Source: Reichenbachiella agariperforans (GTDB lineage Bacteria > Bacteroidota > Bacteroidia > Cytophagales > Cyclobacteriaceae). Taken from it: a stretch of DNA of 64,000 nt. Every line of letters begins with the position of its first letter. Positions within the stretch are counted from its first letter, which is position 1. Positions 1 through 7,710 of the stretch are shown piece after piece. Below the pieces are notes generated by a model that searched no databases, was not told the origin of the DNA, and saw only the letters and a program-made list of their open reading frames with translations. The position numbers were made by a program, and so were the translations under genes. Location of the stretch: the NCBI RefSeq assembly GCF_900142205.1, contig NZ_FRAA01000004.1, positions 248,001 to 312,000 on the forward strand. The letters are read 5' to 3'.

Positions 1-252
1 GATGGCGCGCTCGATCTCAGCGATCATATTTTTTTCCCATGGCTTCACAGCGAGTGTCCTAGCATCAGGTGTATTGATGGAGGCTACTTGAGTGATCGGT
101 GTTGGACTACCATAGTAATCCACCATCAAGCTATCCAACATGTTAGGCATGGCCTTTCCTGCTCGTATTTTGATTAGCTCTTGGCCACAGTGGGTTACAG
201 ATTTGTCCATTTGTTCTTTGGCTTCATCCAAAAACATTTCGATCTCTTCCAT
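1..252 (-). CDS. frr: Ribosome recycling factor, N-terminal part (cut by window edge)
   Basis: Ribosome recycling factor splits post-termination ribosomes together with EF-G. The 84 visible codons, starting at the ATG at 252, read MEEIEMFLDEAKEQMDK and later contain KIRAGKA and the family-typical YYGSPTPITQVA stretch followed by R-T-L. This is the first coiled-coil helix and the start of the domain II insertion. The C-terminal half, about 100 residues, lies outside the window. It sits 38 bases downstream of pyrH on the same strand, the usual pyrH-frr pair. Identification is by motif recognition only; no frameshift is seen in the visible part. Confidence 0.95.
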   Translation of the reverse strand, partial: MEEIEMFLDEAKEQMDKSVTHCGQELIKIRAGKAMPNMLDSLMVDYYGSPTPITQVASINTPDARTLAVKPWEKNMIAEIERAI

Positions 253-290
253 GTCTTAATTCTATCTATGTGTTATTATAAATGTATGCT

Positions 291-995
291 TTATGAAATT
301 AAGGTTCCTACATCCGCTCCTTTGGCGATTTCTAATAGATTCCCTTTTTTGTTCATATCAAAAACGATAATAGGCAGATTATTTTCTTGACATAACGTAA
401 ATGCCGTCATATCCATCACGTTTAGCCCTTTTTCGTACACCTCTTGAAAACTAATGTCCTGATAACGGGTGGCGGTAGGATCTTTCTCTGGGTCAGCGGT
501 ATATACACCATCCACTCGTGTACCTTTCAGTACCACATCTGCTTCTACTTCGATGGCTCGCAAACTGGCCGTAGAATCAGTCGTAAAATAAGGATTGCCA
601 ATACCCGCACCGAATATAACGATACGTCCTTTTTCGAGATGCCTCACTGCACGCCTCTTGATAAATGGCTCACAGACCTCCTCAATTTTGATACCTGACA
701 TGAGTCTCGTATAAAGCCCTGCTCCTTCTAGTGCAGACTGTAGCGCCATTGCATTGATCACGGTCGCTAGCATACCCATGTAGTCTCCCTGTACACGATC
801 AATTCCAGAACTTTCGGCCTGTACTCCTCTGAAGATATTACCACCACCGATCACAATCGCCAGCTCTATACCTTCGTCGTACACTTTTTTGATGTCCTGG
901 ACATACTGTTCCAGTCTTGAAGCGTCTATCCCATACTGATTATCGCCCATTAATGCTTCACCACTCAGCTTCAATAATATTCTTTTGTACTTCAT
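291..995 (-). CDS. pyrH: UMP kinase
   Basis: Bacterial UMP kinase phosphorylates UMP to UDP with ATP in pyrimidine nucleotide synthesis. The 234-residue length fits the family. Visible motifs are the N-terminal KLSGEALMG (residues 9-17), the glycine-rich IGGGNIFRG (49-57), the DYMGM segment with following helix (71-75), and the late [11 protein letters not shown] region of the amino-acid-kinase fold. It precedes frr by 38 bases and probably forms a dicistronic unit with it. A TAnnTTTG box at 1033-1040 lies about 40 bases before the start, so the pair probably does not depend on read-through from the biotin-carrier gene upstream. Confidence 0.96.
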   Translation of the reverse strand: MKYKRILLKLSGEALMGDNQYGIDASRLEQYVQDIKKVYDEGIELAIVIGGGNIFRGVQAESSGIDRVQGDYMGMLATVINAMALQSALEGAGLYTRLMSGIKIEEVCEPFIKRRAVRHLEKGRIVIFGAGIGNPYFTTDSTASLRAIEVEADVVLKGTRVDGVYTADPEKDPTATRYQDISFQEVYEKGLNVMDMTAFTLCQENNLPIIVFDMNKKGNLLEIAKGADVGTLIS

Positions 996-1032
996 CTATC
1001 AGGTATTATTCCTATTTGTGTTTCAAATCCTA

Positions 1033-1040
1033 CAAATATA
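1033..1040 (-). promoter_or_regulatory. Putative promoter -7 box for pyrH-frr
   Basis: Read on the minus strand this is TATATTTG, an exact match to the Bacteroidota -7 consensus TAnnTTTG, 38 bases before the pyrH ATG. No clear TTTG -33 box is found 19-20 bases upstream, so the assignment rests on one element. Confidence 0.4.
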
Positions 1041-1059
1041 GAATGGAATTCGACATCAT

Positions 1060-1554
1060 TTAAAATATCAAAAGAATTTTGCCCTTCTCTACGGACTCAC
1101 CTACTGCGGTACACAAACTTTTGACCACACCATCTATTGGACTTTTGATAACATTCTCCATTTTCATGGCCTCTAATATAAGAAGTGGATCTCCTTTTTG
1201 GACAGTCTGTCCCTCCGCTACGAGCATATCGAGTATTGCCCCAGGCATAGGTGCCCTGACCTCATTATCTCCTGATCCAGCACCTTTCTCAAAACCTATT
1301 TTTTCCAAAACTAAGTCTAGCTCATCTTCAACAGCCGTAGTAACGGCTACTCCGTTGATCAGCATATTGACCACTTTTCTATCTCTATCGATATGCACCA
1401 CTTCCACCATGTAGGAACCACTACCATGTAATACGTGATAGTTGACAGGTGTCTTTTGATGAATATCGAGCATGACTGATACTCCGTTTAATAAAAAAGC
1501 ACCATCAACTTTTTCAAGTTCGATGGTGCTTTTACCTATTGTTACTTTTTTCAT
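1060..1554 (-). CDS. Biotin/lipoyl carrier subunit of an acyl-CoA or pyruvate-type carboxylase
   Basis: This 164-residue protein ends in a biotinyl domain (about 95-164) carrying the biotin attachment motif EAMKMEN, with K131 as the expected biotinylated lysine and the usual PMPG turn (102-105) about 28 residues before it. The N-terminal 90 residues resemble the linker part of Bacteroidota biotin-carrier subunits of propionyl/methylmalonyl-CoA-type carboxylases. The carrier shuttles carboxybiotin between carboxylase and transferase subunits. No carboxylase or transferase gene is in view, so which enzyme it serves is not established; partners may lie elsewhere or in another operon. It could alternatively be the carrier of acetyl-CoA carboxylase, but its N-terminus does not look like classical AccB. 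Confidence 0.85.
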   Translation of the reverse strand: MKKVTIGKSTIELEKVDGAFLLNGVSVMLDIHQKTPVNYHVLHGSGSYMVEVVHIDRDRKVVNMLINGVAVTTAVEDELDLVLEKIGFEKGAGSGDNEVRAPMPGAILDMLVAEGQTVQKGDPLLILEAMKMENVIKSPIDGVVKSLCTAVGESVEKGKILLIF

Positions 1555-1564
1555 TTTTGGGTGT

Positions 1565-1593
1565 TTGACATAAAAATAACGTGACTATGTCAA
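1565..1593. promoter_or_regulatory. Inverted repeat between the Lrp-type and biotin-carrier genes
   Basis: TTGACATA (1565-1572) and TATGTCAA (1586-1593) form a perfect 8-bp inverted repeat with a 13-base spacer, 11 bases upstream of the biotin-carrier start. It could be an operator or a weak transcript-end hairpin for the upstream Lrp-type gene. No T-run follows it on the minus strand, which argues against a simple intrinsic terminator. Confidence 0.35.
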
Positions 1594-1613
1594 TTTACCC
1601 CATATACTGTCTG

Positions 1614-2084
1614 TTATTCTCCTGTCAACTGTATCGGCCGACTCATACTCTCATCTAGGGAAATAAACGTCTCCGTTCGATCAATACCATCTACTTTCTG
1701 AATCTTGTCGTGCAATACCTGACGCAGGTGATTGGTGTCACGACAATGAATCTTGATAAAAATATTATAATTACCTGTTGTATAGTGTATCCTCACTACC
1801 TCAGGGATACCCTTTAGCTCTTCTACTACAGAATCATACAATGAACTACGCTGCAAATAAATCCCGAGGAAGCATGTGACATCAAACCCTAACTTGGAGT
1901 AATCTAGTTGTAAGGTTGTACCTCTCACTACGCCCATTTCTTCGAGTTTTTTCATTCTTACATGGACAGTACCTCCCGAGACATATACCTTTTTGGCTAT
2001 CTCTGTATAGGGAGTTTTCGCGTCAATCATCAGGTGAGAAAGGATTTTCAAATCCACTTCATCAATTTCATAATTTTTCGGCAT
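1614..2084 (-). CDS. Lrp/AsnC family transcriptional regulator
   Basis: The 156 residues have the standard layout of this family. A winged helix-turn-helix lies at about 8-55, with the recognition-helix region TEIAKKVYVSGGTVHVR. An alpha/beta ligand-binding (RAM/AsnC_trans_reg) domain spans about 70-150 and ends in TETFISLDES. Members bind amino acids and act as local or global regulators, usually as dimers of dimers. It lies 59 bases upstream of the biotin-carrier gene on the same strand, and a perfect inverted repeat sits in that gap. Its target genes and ligand cannot be told from sequence. Confidence 0.93.
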   Translation of the reverse strand: MPKNYEIDEVDLKILSHLMIDAKTPYTEIAKKVYVSGGTVHVRMKKLEEMGVVRGTTLQLDYSKLGFDVTCFLGIYLQRSSLYDSVVEELKGIPEVVRIHYTTGNYNIFIKIHCRDTNHLRQVLHDKIQKVDGIDRTETFISLDESMSRPIQLTGE

Positions 2085-2194
2085 GATTTACAAGTCATTT
2101 TATTAATTACTCAACAATTATAAAGATTTATTAGACCACATATAAATTATTAAATGTTTTTATGAAATATTTTTAATATTCCGAGTGTTTACTA

Positions 2195-2202
2195 TAAATT
2201 TG
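2195..2202 (+). promoter_or_regulatory. Putative promoter -7 box for the tRNA-like RNA
   Basis: TAAATTTG matches the Bacteroidota TAnnTTTG box and lies 49 bases upstream of the tRNA-like fold on the same strand. The expected -33 region has only a T-run (2171-2174) rather than a clean TTTG. The assignment is tentative and made mainly by position. Confidence 0.35.
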
Positions 2203-2251
2203 TAATCACAAAGGAAGGGAAAAGAAGTTCTCTTAGATACTTTGACATAAT

Positions 2252-2362
2252 GTAGGGTGATGAAACAGGCAGCCATGCCCCCCTGTCTCGGGGGTGGAGA
2301 TAAGGAATAAATCCCGTCAAGGGGCTAACCGCTCCGTGGAGGTTCGAATCCTTCTCCTACAG
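2252..2362 (+). tRNA. tRNA-like RNA with Leu-type D-arm, abnormal anticodon loop and a roughly 43-base variable region
   Basis: A 7-bp acceptor stem (TGTAGGG 2252-2258 with TCCTACA 2355-2361, one G-T pair) is followed by a class II D-arm (ATG/CAT, 11-base loop with GG) and closed by a normal T-arm (GGAGG TTCGAAT CCTTC, 2338-2354). The discriminator would be G2362 and CCA is not encoded. The anticodon-position hairpin is CCCCC/GGGGG (2279-2283, 2290-2294) with a 6-base loop TGTCTC, so no standard 7-base loop exists; the triplet nearest the anticodon is GTC. The variable region (2295-2337) is about three times the normal length, closed by GGAG/CTCC (2296-2299, 2332-2335). A strong terminator follows. 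It may be a specialised or non-decoding tRNA, or a degenerating one. Confidence 0.6.
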
Positions 2363-2396
2363 CTATCATTTTTGGGTTAATGTTGTTTAATGAAAG

Positions 2397-2420
2397 AGTC
2401 TGGTTTTACCAGACTTTTTT
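2397..2420 (+). terminator. Intrinsic terminator after the tRNA-like RNA
   Basis: A perfect 7-bp stem AGTCTGG/CCAGACT (2397-2403, 2409-2415) with loop TTTTA runs into six T. It lies 34 bases after the tRNA-like fold and before the acyl-CoA ligase, so the RNA is probably its own short transcription unit. Confidence 0.85.
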
Positions 2421-2556
2421 CATTTTCTGCAAAACTAACTCCTTTCCACCCTTTTTTCACAGTCCTTTCTTTGCTATTCCGTTTTCTATAGTCATATTTA
2501 TCATGAATAGTGACCTAGCCTACCATTACCCAAAGTGATTATTAAAGACAACGAAT

Positions 2557-4242
2557 ATGAAAAATTACCCTTGGTTCAAACAGTACCCTGATGGGATTCC
2601 ACATAAGATAGATGCTGACGACTATTCCTCATTAGCCGATTTGCTAGATCGCGGATTCAAAAAATTCGCAAACTCTCCAGCCATGGAAAATATGGGGAAG
2701 GTGCTTAGCTACCAAGAACTCGAAACCCAGGTCAATCACATGGCGAGTTACTTTCAGCATGAAACCACTCTTGAAAAAGGTGACCGCATTGCCATCCAAA
2801 TGCCCAACCTACTGCAATATCCCATCGCGATGTTCGCTGCACTCAAATGTGGACTGGTAGTCGTCAACATCAACCCGCTATACACCGCATCGGAGATGAA
2901 GCATCAAATCAATGATGCTGGAGCCAAAGCCATCCTTATCGTAGAAAACTTTGCATTCAATCTAGAGAAAATCCTCTCAGACACACCTATTGAACTAATC
3001 ATCACGACGCAAGTCGGAGATGTATTGGGAGGCCTCAAAAAAACCATCGTCAATTTTGTCGTGAAGCGGATTAAAAAAATGGTTCCTTCATTCTCATTAC
3101 CATCAGCTATCTCCTTCAATGATGCGATCAAGCTAGGCAAGCAAAAACATTTTCGTCAAATAGAAATCGACGGTGAGGATCTTGCCTTCTTACAATACAC
3201 TGGCGGTACTACAGGTGTAGCCAAAGGTGCAATGCTCACCCATCGAAACTTAGTAGCCAACCTCCAACAAGTCAGCGGATGGCTCGAAGTAATGCTCGAA
3301 GAAGGGAAAGAAATTGTCATCACAGCTCTCCCTCTTTATCATATTTTTGCATTGACGAGCAACTGCTTCACGATGTTCAAGTATGGAGCACACAACGTCC
3401 TCATCACCAACCCTCGCGATATGCCTGCTTTCATCAAAGACATGAGCAAGCACCAGTTCACGGTTATCACAGGAGTCAACACACTATTTAATGGACTACT
3501 CAATCAGGAAGCTTTTGCTAAACTTGACTTCAGCAAACTAAAAGTGGCCATAGGAGGCGGTATGGCAGTACAGAAAGCGGTTGCCGAAAAATGGGCTGCT
3601 GTGACAGGCTCATTCTTAGCAGAAGGCTACGGGCTAACCGAGACCTCCCCCGTACTCACTGTCAACCCTCTCAACGGCAACCACAGAATAGGCACTATAG
3701 GCGTACCCATGCCTAGTACTGAGATCAAACTCATAGCAGAAGATGGCACTGAGGTAGGCTTTGACGAACCGGGAGAACTATATGCAAAAGGCCCCCAAAT
3801 CATGAAAGGCTACTGGAACAGACCAGAAGAAACCAAACATGTCATGGAAGGGGAATGGTTCAAGTCAGGCGATATTGCTACGATGGATTCAGACGGATTT
3901 ATACGTATTGTGGATAGAAAAAAAGAAATGATACTGGTTTCAGGTTTCAATGTCTATCCGAATGAAATAGAAGACACACTTGCCGCTCATCCTAAAGTGT
4001 TAGAAGTAGGGGCTATAGGTGTCCCAAGCAAAAGGTCAAACGAAGCGGTCAAAGTATTTATCGTAAAGAAAGACAACTCTTTAACAGAAGAAGAGATTAA
4101 AACCTATGCTCGCGAAAACCTCACTGCATACAAATGTCCTAAACATGTGGAATTCTGTGACGAACTACCGAAATCAAACGTTGGAAAGATTCTCAGACGT
4201 ATCCTGAAAGAAAATGACGCTAAAACCAATACCTACGATTAA
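2557..4242 (+). CDS. fadD: Long-chain fatty acid-CoA ligase (FadD type)
   Basis: This ANL-superfamily enzyme activates fatty acids to acyl-AMP and then acyl-CoA for beta-oxidation or lipid synthesis, normally at the inner membrane face. Its 561 residues show the P-loop-like YTGGTTGVAKGA (214-225), the A5 motif GYGLTETSP (357-365), SGDIA (436-440), the hinge segment DRKKEMILVSGFNVYP (453-468) and the C-terminal lysine motif PKSNVGKILRR (539-549). The length and order match FadD of Proteobacteria. It stands alone between the tRNA-like unit and a DUF3078 gene. Chain-length preference cannot be read from the sequence. Confidence 0.93.
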   Translation: MKNYPWFKQYPDGIPHKIDADDYSSLADLLDRGFKKFANSPAMENMGKVLSYQELETQVNHMASYFQHETTLEKGDRIAIQMPNLLQYPIAMFAALKCGLVVVNINPLYTASEMKHQINDAGAKAILIVENFAFNLEKILSDTPIELIITTQVGDVLGGLKKTIVNFVVKRIKKMVPSFSLPSAISFNDAIKLGKQKHFRQIEIDGEDLAFLQYTGGTTGVAKGAMLTHRNLVANLQQVSGWLEVMLEEGKEIVITALPLYHIFALTSNCFTMFKYGAHNVLITNPRDMPAFIKDMSKHQFTVITGVNTLFNGLLNQEAFAKLDFSKLKVAIGGGMAVQKAVAEKWAAVTGSFLAEGYGLTETSPVLTVNPLNGNHRIGTIGVPMPSTEIKLIAEDGTEVGFDEPGELYAKGPQIMKGYWNRPEETKHVMEGEWFKSGDIATMDSDGFIRIVDRKKEMILVSGFNVYPNEIEDTLAAHPKVLEVGAIGVPSKRSNEAVKVFIVKKDNSLTEEEIKTYARENLTAYKCPKHVEFCDELPKSNVGKILRRILKENDAKTNTYD

Positions 4243-4330
4243 TTAACATTAAGAAAATAAGCCTTAGCGTATTTTCTATTATTTTAGCTGCTAGTTTCAA
4301 CATTAAGAATAATCATTCCCGTTATTAATT

Positions 4331-5269
4331 ATGAAAAAAATCATACTAACCCTCATCCTCATAGCACCCCTATTGGTGCAAGCACAATCTGACACGACCT
4401 ATTGGAACAAAGGTGGTAATGTAGGTCTAACGTTTAACCAAGCGACTTTAAAAAACTGGGCAGCAGGTGGTATCAACACTTACTCTGGTGGAGCCTATTT
4501 CTTTCAGTTTTTTGATTACAAAAAAGAAGGCGTATTCTGGCAAAACACAATAGACCTAGGTTTCGGTTTTATCAAAGAAGACAAGGTAGATAGTAAAAAA
4601 GCAGATGATAGGTTAGTGATTACCTCACAGTACGGCAAAGAAATGGGAGAAGGAAAATGGTACTATAGCGCAATGGTTGATTTCAGGACTCAGTTCGCTC
4701 CAGGGTACGATGATCCAGAGCAAAATAATAAAATCTCTAGCTTCATGTCTCCTGGCTACCTCTTAGCTTCTGTAGGTGCTGATTATAAACCTAACGACAA
4801 CTTTAGCGCTTCATTTGGTCTTCTTTCTGGCAAACTGACATTCGTCATGGATGATGACCTAGCAGACGCTGGGGCTTATGGAGTTGACGCAGCTGAAACT
4901 GACGGCACTGGCGCTATTATAGCTGGTACTGGCAAAAACATGAGGGCAGAATTTGGAGCAACTATAAAAATCAATTACAACAAAGAGATTTTTAAAAACA
5001 CTACCTATAGTACCAACTTGTTGTTATTCACCAACTATATGGAGAATACCGACAAGATAGACGTCAACTGGGAAAACACCCTGACCATGAAGGTGAATGA
5101 TTTTCTATCAGCAATGGTTTACATCCAAACGATCTACGATTATGACATTAAATTTTATGACCTAGATGGAGCAGGAGAGCCTATCCTGTCTACAGAAGAA
5201 GCTAGATGGCAATTCAAAAGCATTCTTAGCTTAGGCCTTTCTTACAAATTCGGAGGCACCCGAGGCTAA
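4331..5269 (+). CDS. DUF3078 domain protein, predicted outer-membrane or periplasmic beta protein
   Basis: The 312-residue protein starts with a signal peptide (about 1-19, LILIAPLLVQAQ). The first mature residues are the hallmark of the Bacteroidota DUF3078 family: YWNKGGNVGLTFNQ, then NWAAGGINTYSG. The rest alternates hydrophobic and polar residues with many Tyr, Phe and Gly, and ends in LSLGLSYKFGG, a pattern typical of outer-membrane beta strands ending in an aromatic-rich strand. The function of the family is not known to me. The gene has its own terminator and stands alone between fadD and a lipid kinase gene. Confidence 0.85.
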   Translation: MKKIILTLILIAPLLVQAQSDTTYWNKGGNVGLTFNQATLKNWAAGGINTYSGGAYFFQFFDYKKEGVFWQNTIDLGFGFIKEDKVDSKKADDRLVITSQYGKEMGEGKWYYSAMVDFRTQFAPGYDDPEQNNKISSFMSPGYLLASVGADYKPNDNFSASFGLLSGKLTFVMDDDLADAGAYGVDAAETDGTGAIIAGTGKNMRAEFGATIKINYNKEIFKNTTYSTNLLLFTNYMENTDKIDVNWENTLTMKVNDFLSAMVYIQTIYDYDIKFYDLDGAGEPILSTEEARWQFKSILSLGLSYKFGGTRG

Positions 5270-5285
5270 TCAAACGACATTTCAA

Positions 5286-5312
5286 AGGCCAGCTTTTAGC
5301 TGGTCTTTTTTT
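5286..5312 (+). terminator. Intrinsic terminator after the DUF3078 gene
   Basis: AGGCCAGC (5286-5293) pairs with GCTGGTCT (5299-5306) around a TTTTA loop, with one G-T pair, followed by a run of seven or more T. It ends 26 bases before the next start codon. Confidence 0.88.
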
Positions 5313-5338
5313 ATACCTCACGATCAGACATCCTATCT

Positions 5339-6223
5339 ATGTCCCCCAAAAGGAAAGTGCTCTTCATCGCCAATCCTATCTCTGGCCCAGGAGCCAAACT
5401 CAAGTTACCAGCCCTAATCACACGACATCTCGACAACCAACGCTTCGACTGGACTATATACAAGACCAAACAGCGTGGTGATGCTACAGAAAGAGCGCAA
5501 AAGGCTGTTCAAGAAAATTTCGACCTAGTCGTCGCTGTAGGAGGAGATGGCACCATCAATGAAGTAGCCCAAGGGCTAATTTTTACAACCATGCCCATGG
5601 GCATCATACCCAACGGATCTGGCAATGGACTTGCAAAACACCTAGGTATTTCTGACCACATCCCTACTGCCATCTCTCAACTCAATGACTCGCAGACCAC
5701 CCCCATAGATACTGGATGGTTCAACGATCAACTATTCCTCAACGTAGCAGGTATAGGATTCGACGCACAGGTCGCACATGCATTCGATAACCATGATCGC
5801 CGAGGCTTACTCTCCTATATCTGGTTATCTATCCGCGAGTACCTACAGTTCACTCCGCAGGCAACGGAACTAATCGTAGATCAGCTAAAAGTAAAAACTA
5901 CTCCATTCATCATCACAATCGCTAATGGCAGCCAGTACGGCAACAATGCCTTCATCGCCCCTCATGCTTCCTTAGAAGATGGTCTATTGAACCTAACCAT
6001 TGTCGCTCCCTTAAACATTGCACGTTGTTTAACCTTCCCGTATAAACTATTTACCAAATCCCTAAGCAATAGCAAACACACACAGTTGATGACGGCAAAA
6101 AAAATCGTCATCCATACGTCAGCAGCTAAAGCGCAGATTGACGGAGAAACTATCGCGGCTCAAGCCACCAACACTGTAGAAATCAAACCCAAATCGCTGC
6201 TAATTTTCGCTCCCAAAATCTAA
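5339..6223 (+). CDS. YegS/BmrU-type diacylglycerol (lipid) kinase
   Basis: This 294-residue enzyme has the DAGK catalytic signature VGGDGTINEVAQG (67-79) and the second substrate loop PNGSGNGLAKHLG (91-103). These place it among the YegS/Rv2252/BmrU lipid kinases, which phosphorylate diacylglycerol, sphingoid bases or related lipids with ATP. The N-terminal FIANPISGPGAK loop (9-20) fits. The GSGNGLAKHL form is common in Bacteroidota, some of which make sphingolipids, so the lipid substrate is open. It begins only 26 bases after a terminator, so it is not co-transcribed with the DUF3078 gene. Confidence 0.9.
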   Translation: MSPKRKVLFIANPISGPGAKLKLPALITRHLDNQRFDWTIYKTKQRGDATERAQKAVQENFDLVVAVGGDGTINEVAQGLIFTTMPMGIIPNGSGNGLAKHLGISDHIPTAISQLNDSQTTPIDTGWFNDQLFLNVAGIGFDAQVAHAFDNHDRRGLLSYIWLSIREYLQFTPQATELIVDQLKVKTTPFIITIANGSQYGNNAFIAPHASLEDGLLNLTIVAPLNIARCLTFPYKLFTKSLSNSKHTQLMTAKKIVIHTSAAKAQIDGETIAAQATNTVEIKPKSLLIFAPKI

Positions 6224-6272
6224 AAAGACACCTATAGAAAACTTCAAATAGACTTTTGTGCTACACAATGAA

Positions 6273-6280
6273 TATATTTG
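6273..6280 (+). promoter_or_regulatory. Putative promoter -7 box for the unknown gene at 6309
   Basis: TATATTTG fits TAnnTTTG and lies 28 bases before the start codon. A TTTG at 6255-6258 is only 14 bases away, shorter than the usual 19-20, so this is a weak prediction. Confidence 0.35.
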
Positions 6281-6308
6281 TTAGAACCAGATAGTGATCT
6301 AAAGATAA

Positions 6309-7043
6309 ATGAAGATAGACCTCAATGAGATATGGGAATTTATGGAAATGGCGCCTGAGCCACTTCAAGCTAATCAAGGAAAAAGTTGGATCTATGAGCT
6401 AATTGCTGGTGATATTGTAATCCAAAATCTTTCTTCTCGTGACATTCAGAATTTAAAAAAAGAAGAAAACTACGACACGGAATTACTCCCATCTATATTC
6501 ACATTTCGAGAAATACTATGGCAACCCAATGTCTATACACAACCCGCATTGTGTGTTCCGCAACTCAGTATTCTAAAAGTTTTTTGTGATGATTATGTCG
6601 AATCTCTCAAACAAAGCCAAAACGAAGAAGTCTGGCTCTACTTTGATTTGTTAAACGGGCTGAGTACCTACTGTAAAGAAGCCATCGATAGTATCAATAA
6701 AGCTGTTAAGACTGAAGACATTCGCATTCCCTCTATCCTAGGGGAGCTGAGGCGAAAATCTTTTCCGATTGTCAAGTTTTTCATCTTTCACCCTATGAAT
6801 AGGCGTGACTATAAAACTGATGCACTCAACCGACTCAACTATGCTGTCAAAATCATGCTCACCCAGTACAACAACCATTACTACGATCTACGAGACCCCT
6901 ACTGGAAAGTAACTATCGGCGACTCAGAAGACTTACTAAAAACGGACAAACACCTCATAGCATCAAATTCACCTTCTACAGAAGGCAAAGATGAGCTAGC
7001 ACCCATTGATATTCAAAAAAACAACTTACACGAAAATTCGTGA
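6309..7043 (+). CDS. Hypothetical protein, soluble, unknown family
   Basis: The 244-residue product has no signal peptide and no membrane segment. It is rich in aromatic and charged residues and looks mainly helical. I recognise no domain or catalytic motif. The C-terminal 35 residues are low in hydrophobics and probably disordered. It lies 15 bases upstream of the VTT-domain membrane protein on the same strand, which suggests joint transcription, and a putative TAnnTTTG box precedes it. Codon use looks like that of its neighbours, which supports a real gene. No function is proposed. Confidence 0.75.
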   Translation: MKIDLNEIWEFMEMAPEPLQANQGKSWIYELIAGDIVIQNLSSRDIQNLKKEENYDTELLPSIFTFREILWQPNVYTQPALCVPQLSILKVFCDDYVESLKQSQNEEVWLYFDLLNGLSTYCKEAIDSINKAVKTEDIRIPSILGELRRKSFPIVKFFIFHPMNRRDYKTDALNRLNYAVKIMLTQYNNHYYDLRDPYWKVTIGDSEDLLKTDKHLIASNSPSTEGKDELAPIDIQKNNLHENS

Positions 7044-7058
7044 TTTCATCCTAGATCT

Positions 7059-7634
7059 GTGAGAATACAAAATAGCAAATACCGCTACCTCCTCTCCAAC
7101 CTCGGCAAAGGATTGATCTGGCTAGTACTAATCCTAGCTCTCTTTCTGATCGCAAAGTACTATTTCCAAAGTGGGTATGACACGGTCATGCAACACCTAT
7201 CAGACAAGCCCCTATTAGTCTTCAGTGCTTTCACACTATCTGAAGTTTTGTTTGGTATCATCCCGCCAGAACTATTCATGATATGGTCTCTACATCAGGG
7301 AGGAGTCATCCATTACATTCTTTTCACCATACTATTGGCAGGGATTTCATACACTGCCGGGATCATCGGTTACTTCTTTGGTAGGTTCTTCAGTACAACT
7401 CCTCTCTACAATAAACTCCTAACCAAAGCTGGTCCGCAGCTCAAACGGCAAGTCAAACGTTTCGGAGGGTTCATGATCGTCATCGCAGCAGCCACACCTG
7501 TACCCTACTCCGCCATCTGTATGATCGTCGGCGCAGCACATTTCAAACTCTCTCATTTTCTGTTATTTGGCATCAGTAGATTGCTCCGTTTCGGGGTTTA
7601 CGCCTATGTTGTTTGGCAAGTAGACAAGATTTAA
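7059..7634 (+). CDS. VTT (DedA/SNARE-associated type) integral membrane protein, YqaA-like
   Basis: The 191-residue protein has about five hydrophobic segments: residues 15-33, roughly 48-65, 80-108, 138-162 and 168-186. The segment pair with GxIGYFFGRFF and the later FGGFMIVIAAATPVPYSAICMIVGA is the VTT-domain re-entrant loop pattern, with the conserved proline and arginine-flanked turn. Relatives act in membrane lipid or envelope homeostasis, some as undecaprenyl-phosphate or phospholipid translocases; the substrate here is not known. The start is a GTG at 7059; no upstream ATG in frame is better placed. It follows the unknown 6309 gene by 15 bases. Confidence 0.85.
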   Translation: MRIQNSKYRYLLSNLGKGLIWLVLILALFLIAKYYFQSGYDTVMQHLSDKPLLVFSAFTLSEVLFGIIPPELFMIWSLHQGGVIHYILFTILLAGISYTAGIIGYFFGRFFSTTPLYNKLLTKAGPQLKRQVKRFGGFMIVIAAATPVPYSAICMIVGAAHFKLSHFLLFGISRLLRFGVYAYVVWQVDKI

Positions 7635-7677
7635 CAGCTAATTAACGCCGCCCCTATCAGAAGTCAATTATTAGCCG

Positions 7678-7685
7678 TAACTTTG
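7678..7685 (+). promoter_or_regulatory. Putative promoter -7 box for typA
   Basis: TAACTTTG followed by CGCC matches the Bacteroidota -7 consensus and the extended form seen at the translation operons in this window. It lies 25 bases before the typA ATG. No good -33 TTTG is seen. Confidence 0.5.
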
Positions 7686-7710
7686 CGCCGAATTTCTAAG
7701 AAAAGAAAGA

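Noticed and set aside
2252-2362. Reading the tRNA-like RNA as tmRNA, selenocysteine tRNA or an intron-bearing tRNA
   Set aside because: Too short for tmRNA, no 8-bp acceptor or TCA anticodon for tRNA-Sec, and the extra sequence is far too short for a group I intron.
2430-2437. Minus-strand TAGTTTTG box after the tRNA-like terminator
   Set aside because: It would read antisense through the tRNA-like gene; no -33 box and 346 bases to the next minus-strand start. Kept only as a remote possibility.
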